Origin: Glaesserella sp041817755
GTDB lineage: Bacteria; Pseudomonadota; Gammaproteobacteria; Enterobacterales; Pasteurellaceae
Length of the DNA stretch: 64,000 bases
Direction of reading: 5' to 3'
NCBI RefSeq assembly: GCF_041817755.1
Contig: NZ_JBGYBX010000044.1
Location: forward strand, 1-64,000
A program made the position numbers and the translations under genes. Below are positions 49,706 through 57,539 of the stretch, one piece after another; position 1 is the first letter of the stretch; each line of letters begins with the position of its first letter. Below the pieces are notes generated by a model that saw only the letters and a list, made by a program, of their open reading frames with translations, was not told where the DNA came from and ran no database searches.

Positions 49706-50401
49706 ATGTCGAGATTAACCAAGGCACAAATTTTAGCGCAGTTACAAAACGGGCTAATCGCCTCCTGCCAGCCCGTGGATAACGGTCCGATGGATTCACC
49801 GGAAATCGTGGCGGCAATGGCAAAAGCATCAGTCATAGGAGGGGCGGCAGGATTACGTATTGAAGGCATTGATAATCTAAAAGCGGTACGAGCTGTTGTT
49901 GATGTCCCTATCGTTGGTATCGTTAAGCGGGATCTGCCTGACAGCCCGGTACGTATTACACCGTTTTTACAAGATATCGATGATCTCTATCATGCCGGCG
50001 CGGATATTATTGCTTTCGATGGTACGGATCGCATTCGCCCGACGACGATTGAAGCCTGTGCAAAGCGCATTCAAGAGCTCGGCGCCATGTCGATGGCCGA
50101 CTGTTCAAACTATAAAGAAGGTATGTATTGCCAAGCGCTGGGAGTTGATCTGATCGGCAGCACCATGTCAGGCTATACCGGCGGTGAAACGCCTGATGAA
50201 CCTGATGTACAACTTGTACGTGATTTGGTCGCAAGTGGTTGTCGTGTCATGGCGGAAGGACGGTACAATACGCCGGAGCTGGCGGCTGCGGCAATTGAAA
50301 ACGGTGCATATGCCGTTACGGTCGGATCGGCATTGACCCGCTTGGAGCATATAGTCAGCTGGTTTGTCAGTGCGATCGATAATTGCAAAAAAGGAGCTTA
50401 A
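49706..50401 (+). CDS. nanE: N-acetylmannosamine-6-phosphate 2-epimerase
   Basis: A 231-residue TIM-barrel epimerase turning ManNAc-6-P into GlcNAc-6-P in sialic acid breakdown. Seen: GLIASCQPVDNGPMDSPEIV, PIVGIVKRDLPDSPVRITPF, ADCSNYKEGMYCQALGVDLI and AEGRYNTPELAAAAIENGAY. GGAG lies upstream. nanK starts one base after the stop. nanA and the sialic acid transporter genes are not in this window. Confidence 0.96.
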   Translation: MSRLTKAQILAQLQNGLIASCQPVDNGPMDSPEIVAAMAKASVIGGAAGLRIEGIDNLKAVRAVVDVPIVGIVKRDLPDSPVRITPFLQDIDDLYHAGADIIAFDGTDRIRPTTIEACAKRIQELGAMSMADCSNYKEGMYCQALGVDLIGSTMSGYTGGETPDEPDVQLVRDLVASGCRVMAEGRYNTPELAAAAIENGAYAVTVGSALTRLEHIVSWFVSAIDNCKKGA

Positions 50402-50402
50402 A

Positions 50403-51287
50403 ATGACAGCTTGTTTAGCGATTGATGTCGGTGGAACGAAAATTGCGGCTGCGCTGGTCACCTTAAAAGATAAAGATGCACTGGTGGAACAACGCATTCA
50501 AATTCACACACCGCAAAACCCGAGTGCAGAGGCTTTGGATAATGCGTTAGCGGAAGTCCTACAGAAATTTTCAGGACAATTCGACAAAGTCTCAGTGGCA
50601 TCCACGGGGATTATTCAGAACGGTATATTAACCGCACTTAATCCGAAAAATTTAGGCAATCTTGCCTTTTTCCCTTTACAACAAAGTATTGCAAAACATA
50701 CGGATAAGCCGATTACCTTGCTCAATGACGCACAAGCTGCCGGCTGTGCGGAATTTCTGCGCCAAGAGGATATTGAAAATTTTGCCTTTATTACGGTATC
50801 TACCGGTGTCGGCGGCGGCATTATTCTTAACCGCAAATTGTTTACCGGTACAAACGGGGTAGCCGGACATATCGGGCACATGGCAGTAGATTATCATGGT
50901 GAAACTTGCGGCTGCGGCCGGGTAGGATGTGTAGAAGCCATTGCTTCGGGACGAGCAATTGCGCGAGATGCGGCAAAATGGGAAAACCCGTGTGAACCGC
51001 CGGAAGTGTTCGAACGTTTTAGAGCCGGTGATCCGCAGGCGGGGACGTTGGTGGATAAATCGGCAAAAGCTATTGCCAATTTAATCGCAGATTTAAAAAT
51101 CGGTTTGGATATTCAACGGATTGCATTGGGTGGAAGTGTCGGTTTGGCAAGTGGTTATTTAGCGCGTGTTGAGCATTTTTTAGCGCAAATGCCATCGATA
51201 TACAGACCGGAAATTATCCCAGCCTATTATGCACAAGATGCCGGTTTGATCGGTGCTGCCTGGTGGGCGGAAAATCAATATGAATAA
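50403..51287 (+). CDS. nanK: N-acetylmannosamine kinase
   Basis: A 294-residue ROK-family kinase phosphorylating ManNAc. DVGGTKIAAALV is the ATP phosphate-1 motif. STGVGGGIILNRKL and GHIGHMAVDYHGETCGCGRV give the catalytic region and the ROK zinc site. The ATG at 50403 has AAGGAG seven bases upstream; a longer frame overlapping nanE is less likely. Ends in a hairpin shared with ribH. Confidence 0.95.
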   Translation: MTACLAIDVGGTKIAAALVTLKDKDALVEQRIQIHTPQNPSAEALDNALAEVLQKFSGQFDKVSVASTGIIQNGILTALNPKNLGNLAFFPLQQSIAKHTDKPITLLNDAQAAGCAEFLRQEDIENFAFITVSTGVGGGIILNRKLFTGTNGVAGHIGHMAVDYHGETCGCGRVGCVEAIASGRAIARDAAKWENPCEPPEVFERFRAGDPQAGTLVDKSAKAIANLIADLKIGLDIQRIALGGSVGLASGYLARVEHFLAQMPSIYRPEIIPAYYAQDAGLIGAAWWAENQYE

Positions 51288-51310
51288 TAAGCCGTTAAGT
51301 TAAACATAAA

Positions 51311-51343
51311 AATAAGGGCTGGGATGTCAGCCCCTTATTGTTT
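51311..51343. terminator. Terminator between convergent nanK and ribH
   Basis: AATAAGGGCTG / CAGCCCCTTATT with one bulged base, followed by GTTT. Minus-strand reading also ends in T-rich sequence. An uptake sequence follows at 51346-51354. Confidence 0.75.
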
Positions 51344-51378
51344 CTACAAGCGGTCAGTTTCGCCTACTATTTTGCAAA

Positions 51379-51840
51379 TTATAGACCTTTTAACACATTC
51401 ACCATTTCAATCGCGCCTAACGCACATTCAGAGCCTTTGTTGCCTGCTTTTGTACCTGCACGCTCGATAGCTTGTTCGATATTTTCGGTAGTTAATACAC
51501 CAAAAATAACCGGAACACCGGTTTGTAAGCTCACTGCACCAATGCCTTTTGCTGCTTCATTGCATACATAATCATAGTGCGTGGTTGAGCCGCGGATTAC
51601 TGTGCCTAAGCAGATTACTGCGTCATACTTACCGCTTTCCGCCATTTTTTTCGCAACCAACGGAATTTCAAATGCCCCAGGTACCCAAGCGGTATCAATA
51701 TCGCTTTCGTTTGCACCGTGGCGAACGAGTGTGTCGATCGCACCGCTTAACAGTTTATCGTTGATAAAATCGTTAAATCTCGCACACACAATGCCGAATT
51801 TTAACCCTGTTGCCACTAAATTACCTGTGATAATTGCCAT
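51379..51840 (-). CDS. ribH: 6,7-dimethyl-8-ribityllumazine synthase
   Basis: A 153-residue lumazine synthase joining the ribityl-aminopyrimidine with 3,4-dihydroxy-2-butanone 4-phosphate. Motifs: VCARFNDFINDKLLSGAID, WVPGAFEIPLVAKKMAESGK, VICLGTVIRGSTTHYDYVCN and GVPVIFGVLTTENIEQAIER. Last gene of ribD-ribE-ribBA-ribH, separated from ribBA by a palindromic repeat. Confidence 0.97.
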   Translation of the reverse strand: MAIITGNLVATGLKFGIVCARFNDFINDKLLSGAIDTLVRHGANESDIDTAWVPGAFEIPLVAKKMAESGKYDAVICLGTVIRGSTTHYDYVCNEAAKGIGAVSLQTGVPVIFGVLTTENIEQAIERAGTKAGNKGSECALGAIEMVNVLKGL

Positions 51841-51872
51841 TTTTGTTTTTCCTTATTGTTAAATAAATTGAT

Positions 51873-51915
51873 ATTCCCCCTCTTTGACAAAGAGGGGGCT
51901 AGGGGGAGATTTTTT
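51873..51915. repeat. Rib-operon palindromic repeat, copy A
   Basis: CCCCCTCTTT GAC AAAGAGGGGG hairpin plus asymmetric tail CTAGGGGGAGATTT, in the ribBA-ribH gap. Same unit as copies at 53131, 54958 and (inverted) 55089. Confidence 0.85.
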
Positions 51916-53113
51916 AAAAGTTAAACATATGCCTCATTTTGACTTGTTTAACTTTAAGGTATTCCAAATCGTGTTTATTCGGCTCAACCATAATCGGCTC
52001 TCGTGCCACGATATTTAAGCCAACTTGCTGTAAGCCTTCGATTTTCGCTGGATTATTGGTTAACAAGCGGATCGTTTTCACCCCTAAACTGCGAAACATC
52101 TGTGCGCCAATATGGTATTCACGTTCATCTTCACCAAAGCCAAGGGCTAAATTCGCCTCGACGGTATCCATTCCTTTATCTTGCAATTCATAAGCACGCA
52201 GTTTGTTGATTAAGCCAATGCCTCGCCCTTCTTGACGTAAATAGAGCAACACGCCTCTGCCTTCTTGCTCAATTTGGCTCATTGCGGCGGCAAATTGCTG
52301 ACCGCAGTCGCAACGTTGTGAACCAAAGGCATCGCCGGTTAAACATTCAGAGTGAATACGGCATAGCACCTCTTCGCCGTTGCCAATATCCCCTTTCACT
52401 AATGCAACGTGTTCTTTACCTGTGATTTTCTCGATGAAACTGTGTGCGGTAAACTCGCCGTATTTGGTCGGCATTTTGACGACGGAAATTTGCTCAATTA
52501 AACAATCTTTTGCTCGGCGATATTCTTGTAACTGGGCAATTGTGATAAACGGCATATTGTGTTGAGTGGCAAAGGCTTGTAGTTCAGGCATTTTCATCAT
52601 TGTGCCGTCATCTGCCATAATCTCACAGCAAAGTCCTGCGTGTTTAAGCCCGGCTAAACGAGCCAGATCCACCGTTGCTTCCGTATGTCCGTTACGCACC
52701 AACACGCCACCGTCTTTCGCAAGTAGGGGGAACATATGCCCCGGACGGCGGAAATCACTTGGTTTGGCGTTGTCGTCCACCACTTTAAGCGCCGTAAGCG
52801 AACGCTCAAAAGCCGAAATGCCCGTGCCTGTATCAATGTGATCGATAGCAACGGTAAAGGCGGTTTCGTGGTTATCGGTGTTGTAAGAAACCATCTGCGG
52901 TAGGTCGAGTTTTTGGGCTATCGCCGTTGAAATCGGCATACAAATCAAACCTTTACCATAAGTTGCCATAAAGTTGATATTTTCAGGAGTGGCAAATTCC
53001 GCCGCACAGATAAAATCCCCTTCGTTTTCTCTATCTTCGTCATCGCTGACGATAATAATTTTGCCTTGGCGTAATGCGTCTAAGGCTTGTTCTACGCTTG
53101 AAAATTGAAACAT
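51914..53113 (-). CDS. ribBA: Bifunctional RibBA: DHBP synthase and GTP cyclohydrolase II
   Basis: A 399-residue fusion. Residues 1-200 form 3,4-dihydroxy-2-butanone 4-phosphate synthase (VSDDEDRENEGDFICAAEFA, RPGHMFPLLAKDGGVLVRNG, HTEATVDLARLAG). Residues 205-399 form GTP cyclohydrolase II, with the zinc site CLTGDAFGSQRCDCG and YLRQEGRGIGLINKLRAYEL. The fusion supplies both branches of riboflavin synthesis. Its 3' end abuts repeat copy A; copy B lies upstream. Confidence 0.97.
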   Translation of the reverse strand: MFQFSSVEQALDALRQGKIIIVSDDEDRENEGDFICAAEFATPENINFMATYGKGLICMPISTAIAQKLDLPQMVSYNTDNHETAFTVAIDHIDTGTGISAFERSLTALKVVDDNAKPSDFRRPGHMFPLLAKDGGVLVRNGHTEATVDLARLAGLKHAGLCCEIMADDGTMMKMPELQAFATQHNMPFITIAQLQEYRRAKDCLIEQISVVKMPTKYGEFTAHSFIEKITGKEHVALVKGDIGNGEEVLCRIHSECLTGDAFGSQRCDCGQQFAAAMSQIEQEGRGVLLYLRQEGRGIGLINKLRAYELQDKGMDTVEANLALGFGEDEREYHIGAQMFRSLGVKTIRLLTNNPAKIEGLQQVGLNIVAREPIMVEPNKHDLEYLKVKQVKMRHMFNF

Positions 53114-53130
53114 TTGCTTTCCTTTTTGAT

Positions 53131-53168
53131 AATTCCCCCTTTGAAAAAGGGGGGCTAGGGGGGATTTA
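53131..53168. repeat. Rib-operon palindromic repeat, copy B
   Basis: CCCCCTTT GA AAAAGGGGGG hairpin with tail CTAGGGGGGATTT. The tail runs into the ribE stop codon (53166-53168), so ribE ends inside or at the edge of the repeat. Confidence 0.8.
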
Positions 53169-53810
53169 AAACCCCACTCGCTTTAAAAATTCTTCGGTGA
53201 TATTGCTCTGTGGCTCGCTCTGTTTCGGCGACAGCAATTTTTCCACATATTTTCCGATTACATCATTCTCTAAATTCACGATACTGCCGACCTTTTTCGT
53301 GCCTAAATTCGTTTCACTTAACGTATGCGGAATAATCGACACTCGGAAGCTGTTTTCATCACAATCGACCACAGTCAGGCTTATTCCGTCAATCGTAATT
53401 GAGCCTTTTTCAATGATGTAACGCATCAGCTTTGCCGTGGTTTTAATCTGATACCAGACCGAATTATTCGCAGGGGTAATGCTGACAATTTCCCCTGTGC
53501 CATCAATATGCCCCGACACAATGTGTCCGCCGAAACGTCCGTTTGACGCCATTGCTCGTTCAAGATTAACGGGGCTGTTCGGTTGTAATTCGCCTAATGA
53601 TGTACGGGCGAGCGTTTCCGACATGACATCTGCGGAAAAATGGTTTGAGCCAAATTCGGTCACGGTTAAACAGACACCATTGACCGCAATGCTGTCGCCT
53701 AAGTGCATATCCGTAAAAATTTTGCTTCCCGTAATGGTTAAAACGGCAAATTCCCCTTGTTTGTGGATTTTGGCGACTTTGCCGACTTCTTCAATAATGC
53801 CTGTGAACAT
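53166..53810 (-). CDS. ribE: Riboflavin synthase alpha chain
   Basis: A 214-residue trimeric riboflavin synthase made of two lumazine-binding repeats. Repeat one starts MFTGIIEEVGKVAKIHKQGE with GDSIAVNGVCLTVTEF. Repeat two starts near 98 (GGHIVSGHIDGTGEIVSI) with GSITIDGISLTVVD. Starts TGATG-overlapped with the ribD stop, indicating coupling. Confidence 0.97.
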   Translation of the reverse strand: MFTGIIEEVGKVAKIHKQGEFAVLTITGSKIFTDMHLGDSIAVNGVCLTVTEFGSNHFSADVMSETLARTSLGELQPNSPVNLERAMASNGRFGGHIVSGHIDGTGEIVSITPANNSVWYQIKTTAKLMRYIIEKGSITIDGISLTVVDCDENSFRVSIIPHTLSETNLGTKKVGSIVNLENDVIGKYVEKLLSPKQSEPQSNITEEFLKRVGF

Positions 53811-54898
53811 CAGTTTGCTACCTCAAAATCTAATAAAATATCATCACCCATCATTGTGATAGTTGGCGTTTTTAACTGGACGGCATTTGCCAACACGCCG
53901 ATTCCATCACCACCGATGGGCGTTTTAGCAGTAACACCACCAACTAATTTAGGAGCGATGTAGCAATGCACACGGTTCACAATCCCTTCGTTTAACGCAC
54001 TAAAATTTAAACTTGAGCCGCCTTCCAACAATAAGCTGTCAATGCCTTGTTCGCCGAGTTTTTGCAAAAGATCGACTAAATCAACCCGCTTGTCTTTTGC
54101 TTTACAAACCAACACTTCCACTCCAAGCGGTTGGAATTGGGCGATTTTTTGCAAATCATCTGAAACTGTTGCAATAATCGTGCGATAGGTTTTGGCGGTT
54201 TGGACTAATTGACAATCTAATGGCGTACGCAATCGGCTGTCGCACACAATCCGCACCGGCTGTTTGGCATTCGGCATACGGCTATTGAGCATCGGGTTAT
54301 CCGCCAGCACCGTATCCACCCCAACCATAATCGCACTGTATTGATGTCGGGTGCATTGCACATTGGCTCTGGCTTGTTCCCCTGTAATCCACTTGGACTC
54401 GCCTGTTGCGGTGGCAATTTTACCGTCTGCGGTCATCGCATATTTCATCAACACATAAGGGCGTTTAGTTTGAATATAGTGAAAGAAAATCGGATTTAAC
54501 GCATCACATTCGGCTTTCATCACATTCTCAATCACCTCAATCCCTGCTTGACGGAGTTGTGCCACGCCTTTACCCGCCACAAGGGGATTTGGATCGCTTG
54601 AGCCGATAACGACGGTTTTAATCCCCCGTTCAATCAACAAATCAGAACAGGGCGGTGTACGTCCGTGATGACAGCAAGGCTCAAGGGTAACGTAAGCCGT
54701 TGCTCCGCTTAAATCTTCCTGACAATGTAAAATCGCATTACGTTCGGCGTGCCATTCACCGTAGCGTTGGTGATAGCCTTCCGCAACAATGTTGCCGTCC
54801 TTAACAATCACACAACCGACCAACGGATTAGGATTTGTCCAGCCACGACCAAGTTCAGCCAGTTCAATGGCTCGAGCCATAAAAATAGAGTGTGTCAT
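53810..54898 (-). CDS. ribD: Bifunctional pyrimidine deaminase/reductase RibD
   Basis: A 362-residue fusion. The N-terminal deaminase has zinc motifs GEWHAERNAIL and TLEPCCHHGRTPPC. The C-terminal reductase starts near 145 (RPYVLMKYAMTADGKIATA), with GVDTVLADNPMLNSR and LLLEGGSSLNFSALNEG. First coding gene of the rib operon. It lies about 330 bases downstream of the FMN riboswitch, with a repeat-bearing leader between. Confidence 0.97.
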   Translation of the reverse strand: MTHSIFMARAIELAELGRGWTNPNPLVGCVIVKDGNIVAEGYHQRYGEWHAERNAILHCQEDLSGATAYVTLEPCCHHGRTPPCSDLLIERGIKTVVIGSSDPNPLVAGKGVAQLRQAGIEVIENVMKAECDALNPIFFHYIQTKRPYVLMKYAMTADGKIATATGESKWITGEQARANVQCTRHQYSAIMVGVDTVLADNPMLNSRMPNAKQPVRIVCDSRLRTPLDCQLVQTAKTYRTIIATVSDDLQKIAQFQPLGVEVLVCKAKDKRVDLVDLLQKLGEQGIDSLLLEGGSSLNFSALNEGIVNRVHCYIAPKLVGGVTAKTPIGGDGIGVLANAVQLKTPTITMMGDDILLDFEVAN

Positions 54899-54957
54899 TT
54901 GTTTTCGTATTTTCAGAAAATAGGGGCAGTGGAATGGGATATTTATTTAGATAAACC

Positions 54958-54994
54958 GTTCCCCTCTTTAGTAAAGAGGGGTTAGGGGAGATTT
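54958..54994. repeat. Rib-operon palindromic repeat, copy C
   Basis: CCCCTCTTTAGTAAAGAGGGG hairpin with tail TTAGGGGAGATTT. Pairs as a terminal inverted repeat with copy D. Confidence 0.85.
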
Positions 54995-55088
54995 GTTAGG
55001 CTATATGCAATAAGAGGGAGTAAATAGTCAAAAAATACTAGATAAAAATGTCTTATCCATTATTTTCTTCGTTATCTACTTCTGCCAA

Positions 55089-55129
55089 ATCTTCCCCTGC
55101 CCCTCTTTGCTAAAGAGGGGAGTTTTATT
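55089..55129. repeat. Rib-operon palindromic repeat, copy D (inverted)
   Basis: Sequence ATCTTCCCCTG then CCCCTCTTTGCTAAAGAGGGG: the reverse-complement arrangement of copy C, tail first. Confidence 0.8.
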
Positions 55130-55144
55130 GAGGCTAAATAAACA

Positions 55145-55176
55145 AACGCCTTGAAATCTCACGATCTCAAGGCGTT
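55145..55176 (-). terminator. Second terminator of the FMN-riboswitch expression platform
   Basis: Minus strand: AACGCCTTGA / TCAAGGCGTT ten-base-pair stem with a 12-base loop, followed by TGTTTATTT. Confidence 0.75.
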
Positions 55177-55192
55177 AAAAGCATAAGAAAAG

Positions 55193-55213
55193 CACTCGAA
55201 CAGTGTTCGAGTG
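55193..55213 (-). terminator. First terminator-like hairpin of the FMN-riboswitch expression platform
   Basis: Minus strand: CACTCGAAC ACT GTTCGAGTG, then CTTTTCTTATGCTTTT. It begins about 13 bases after the aptamer. Confidence 0.7.
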
Positions 55214-55225
55214 TAGATATTCCAG

Positions 55226-55344
55226 CTCTTCTTCCATCCAGACTATCACTGTCGGTACCGGAATTTCACCGGTTCCTGCGTCGGTTTTCACCTCTGCTCG
55301 CGGACTTTACCGCCGATCGGGAATTTCACCCTGCCCTGAAGATT
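55226..55344 (-). promoter_or_regulatory. FMN riboswitch (RFN element) controlling the rib operon
   Basis: On the minus strand the element opens TCTTCAGGGCAGGGTGAAAT and includes CGGCGGTAAAGTCCGCGAGC. Later come CCGGTGAAATTCCGGT and GATAGTCTGGATGGAAGA. These are the conserved RFN blocks. FMN binding turns off downstream expression, here probably by termination at the two hairpins that follow. Confidence 0.97.
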
Positions 55345-55446
55345 AAAAATTGTTGCGGATTCTGCACCTGTTTGAAGAACGTGTCAAGCAACAATTTTTT
55401 AACAAAAGCGCTTGAGAAAAATATCAAACGCTATGATTTTTTTTAA
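55345..55446. other. AT-rich gap between ppiD and the rib riboswitch
   Basis: About 100 bases that should hold the rib promoter and the end of the ppiD transcript. I could not place either with confidence. Confidence 0.4.
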
Positions 55447-57321
55447 CTATTTAAGATTATTTTGCTGATCAAGGAAATCTTGATTGATTTCAATTTTTGC
55501 CCGTTCACGTAAATCTTTCAGTAAGTCATTACGTAAGACGATACGATTAGCTTCGGCAAACTGTGCCGCAAACGGCTTAAATGCCTCTAAATTGCCATCG
55601 ACAATGTTATCTAACGCAATAATGATAACTCGACCGTTTTCAAGAGTCGTTTGATAAACCGGATTATTCGCCGTCGGTTTTGGCATGGCAAATACGGTTT
55701 GGGTCAACTGCGGTTGTCGTACTTGTGACTGAGCAAAAACGAGTTCCTGAGGCTGTTCGAACGTTACCGCCGTTTTATTGCCTGCTTGAAGCGCTTTAAT
55801 TTGCTCTTCAGCCTTGGCTAATAATGTTTTTTCCGATTTTGCGTATTTTACGGCATGTTCTACGGCTGTTTTTGCCTGCTCAAACGTTTGTGTGCTTTGC
55901 GCTTGATAATTGCTGACACGAATAAAAAGAGTTTTCGGGTTGGTCGTGTCACCGATATCGATAGCTTCGGAATTTTGTCCGTTTTGTGCCGATTCACCGT
56001 TAAATAATACTTTTAGCACTTTCTCATGGTTCAACGCCTCGGGCACGTCATTGCGGGTAAATTGTGCGGTTTTTTGTACATTTATTCCGGCCAGTCGGGC
56101 AACGCCTTCAAGAGAACCGTTATCTTCAAACGCTTTATTTGCCATTTCACGAGTGATATTGGAATATTCGGTAAGCATCAACTCACGACGAATAATCTCG
56201 GCAATTTGTTGTTTGACTTGTTCCAACGGAATGGATTGCCCGGGTGCCCGCTCAAGTACTTTGATGATATGATAAGCCCCGTCTACTTTTATCGGTTGGC
56301 TTGTACTGCCTACGCTTAACGACTGAGCGGCATCGTCAAATGCTTTAGGGAATACCCCGGATTTTGCCCAACCTAAATCGCCGCCTTGAGCTGCGGAAAG
56401 TTTGTCCGTCGATTTTTCTTTTGCCAATGTTGCAAAATCCGTTCCTTGTTTTAGCGCTACGGCAATATCATTCGCTTCAGTCTCGGTTGCGACTTGGATG
56501 TGCGCAATTTTGGTTTCTCCCGCCGTGCTGTATTTTGCTTTATTGGTTTGATAATACGTATTGATTTGTTCATCGGTAACTTGAATATTTTTCTCAAGAT
56601 CTTTCGGTTCGATAGAGACATATTCCACAGTCAATTTTTCCGGGTTGATAAAATTCGCTTTATTCGCCTCATAATAAGTCAACAGCTCTTCTTCCGAAGC
56701 GGTTTGTTTCACCGCGTCATCCGCAATCGGGAATGATGCTAAACGCACTTGCCGTTTTTGTAGTAACAATTGGGCAAGATGAGCTTGTTGAGACGGCACC
56801 ATAAAATCACTTCCGATGATGCTTTCTTGAATTTGTGAGAACAGCAATCCTTCGTAGACGAAAGCCGCATAGCCGTCAGGCGTTAATCCGTTGCTGCGCA
56901 AAGTTTGTTGATAAAGCGTATTGTCGAATTTACCGTTTTGTTGAAACGCCGGTGAATTGACGATTTCCGATTTGATTTGATCGGCACTGATGTCCAGTTT
57001 TAAACTTTTGGCATATTGACGCAAGAGCTCATCATCAATTAATTGATTGAGAACCGAATATTGGAATTCTTTTGCGTATTCCGGGTTGTCTAAAAGATCC
57101 CAAAAACGCTCTCCCATCTGCGCATTCATTATATTTTGTTGACGATTTTTGGCCGACGTAAAAGCCTGTTGCGAGATTTCTTCTCCGTTCACTTTAACCG
57201 CAGAAGTATCCGAACTCATCAATCCCCCGCCGATTCCGCCTAATACAAAAGAAAGAGAAACGAGGGCAAAAATTATTTTAAATGCGATGCCGCCGGATTT
57301 CTCATGCATTTTTTCGATCAT
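55447..57321 (-). CDS. ppiD: PpiD, periplasmic folding chaperone
   Basis: A 624-residue inner-membrane-anchored chaperone near the Sec translocon. One membrane segment (about 13-34), a SurA-like N-domain (about 35-190), then a parvulin-like domain (about 265-355; GGDLGWAKSGVFPKAFDDAA). The E. coli parvulin domain is catalytically inactive and the same may hold here. The C-terminal region (about 380-620) is helical. Length matches E. coli PpiD (623). Confidence 0.94.
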   Translation of the reverse strand: MIEKMHEKSGGIAFKIIFALVSLSFVLGGIGGGLMSSDTSAVKVNGEEISQQAFTSAKNRQQNIMNAQMGERFWDLLDNPEYAKEFQYSVLNQLIDDELLRQYAKSLKLDISADQIKSEIVNSPAFQQNGKFDNTLYQQTLRSNGLTPDGYAAFVYEGLLFSQIQESIIGSDFMVPSQQAHLAQLLLQKRQVRLASFPIADDAVKQTASEEELLTYYEANKANFINPEKLTVEYVSIEPKDLEKNIQVTDEQINTYYQTNKAKYSTAGETKIAHIQVATETEANDIAVALKQGTDFATLAKEKSTDKLSAAQGGDLGWAKSGVFPKAFDDAAQSLSVGSTSQPIKVDGAYHIIKVLERAPGQSIPLEQVKQQIAEIIRRELMLTEYSNITREMANKAFEDNGSLEGVARLAGINVQKTAQFTRNDVPEALNHEKVLKVLFNGESAQNGQNSEAIDIGDTTNPKTLFIRVSNYQAQSTQTFEQAKTAVEHAVKYAKSEKTLLAKAEEQIKALQAGNKTAVTFEQPQELVFAQSQVRQPQLTQTVFAMPKPTANNPVYQTTLENGRVIIIALDNIVDGNLEAFKPFAAQFAEANRIVLRNDLLKDLRERAKIEINQDFLDQQNNLK

Positions 57322-57539
57322 TGTTATGGTTCCTAGTCATAAAAAATGGAGCAATTATACTGTAAAGCGCTTAATTCTCAAATGTGATTTTTGGAATTCG
57401 GAACCTTTCCTTCATTGCACCTCAGAGCAGTGATTTGCTATCTAAACTTTGCATTTAACGTTAAAATTTGTTCTAATTTACACCTCGTTGTGAGAACCGC
57501 TTCTCTTTACTTCTTTGGCTTTTTATATAGGGATACCGT

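Larger units (their letters stand above)
54958..55129. mobile_element. Possible MITE-like element in the ribD leader
   Basis: Copies C (54958-54994) and D (55089-55129) are about 37-40 bases long and inverted relative to each other. They enclose about 94 AT-rich, non-coding bases, giving a 172-base unit. No transposase gene and no clear target-site duplication are visible, so mobility is inferred from the terminal inverted repeats only. Confidence 0.4.
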
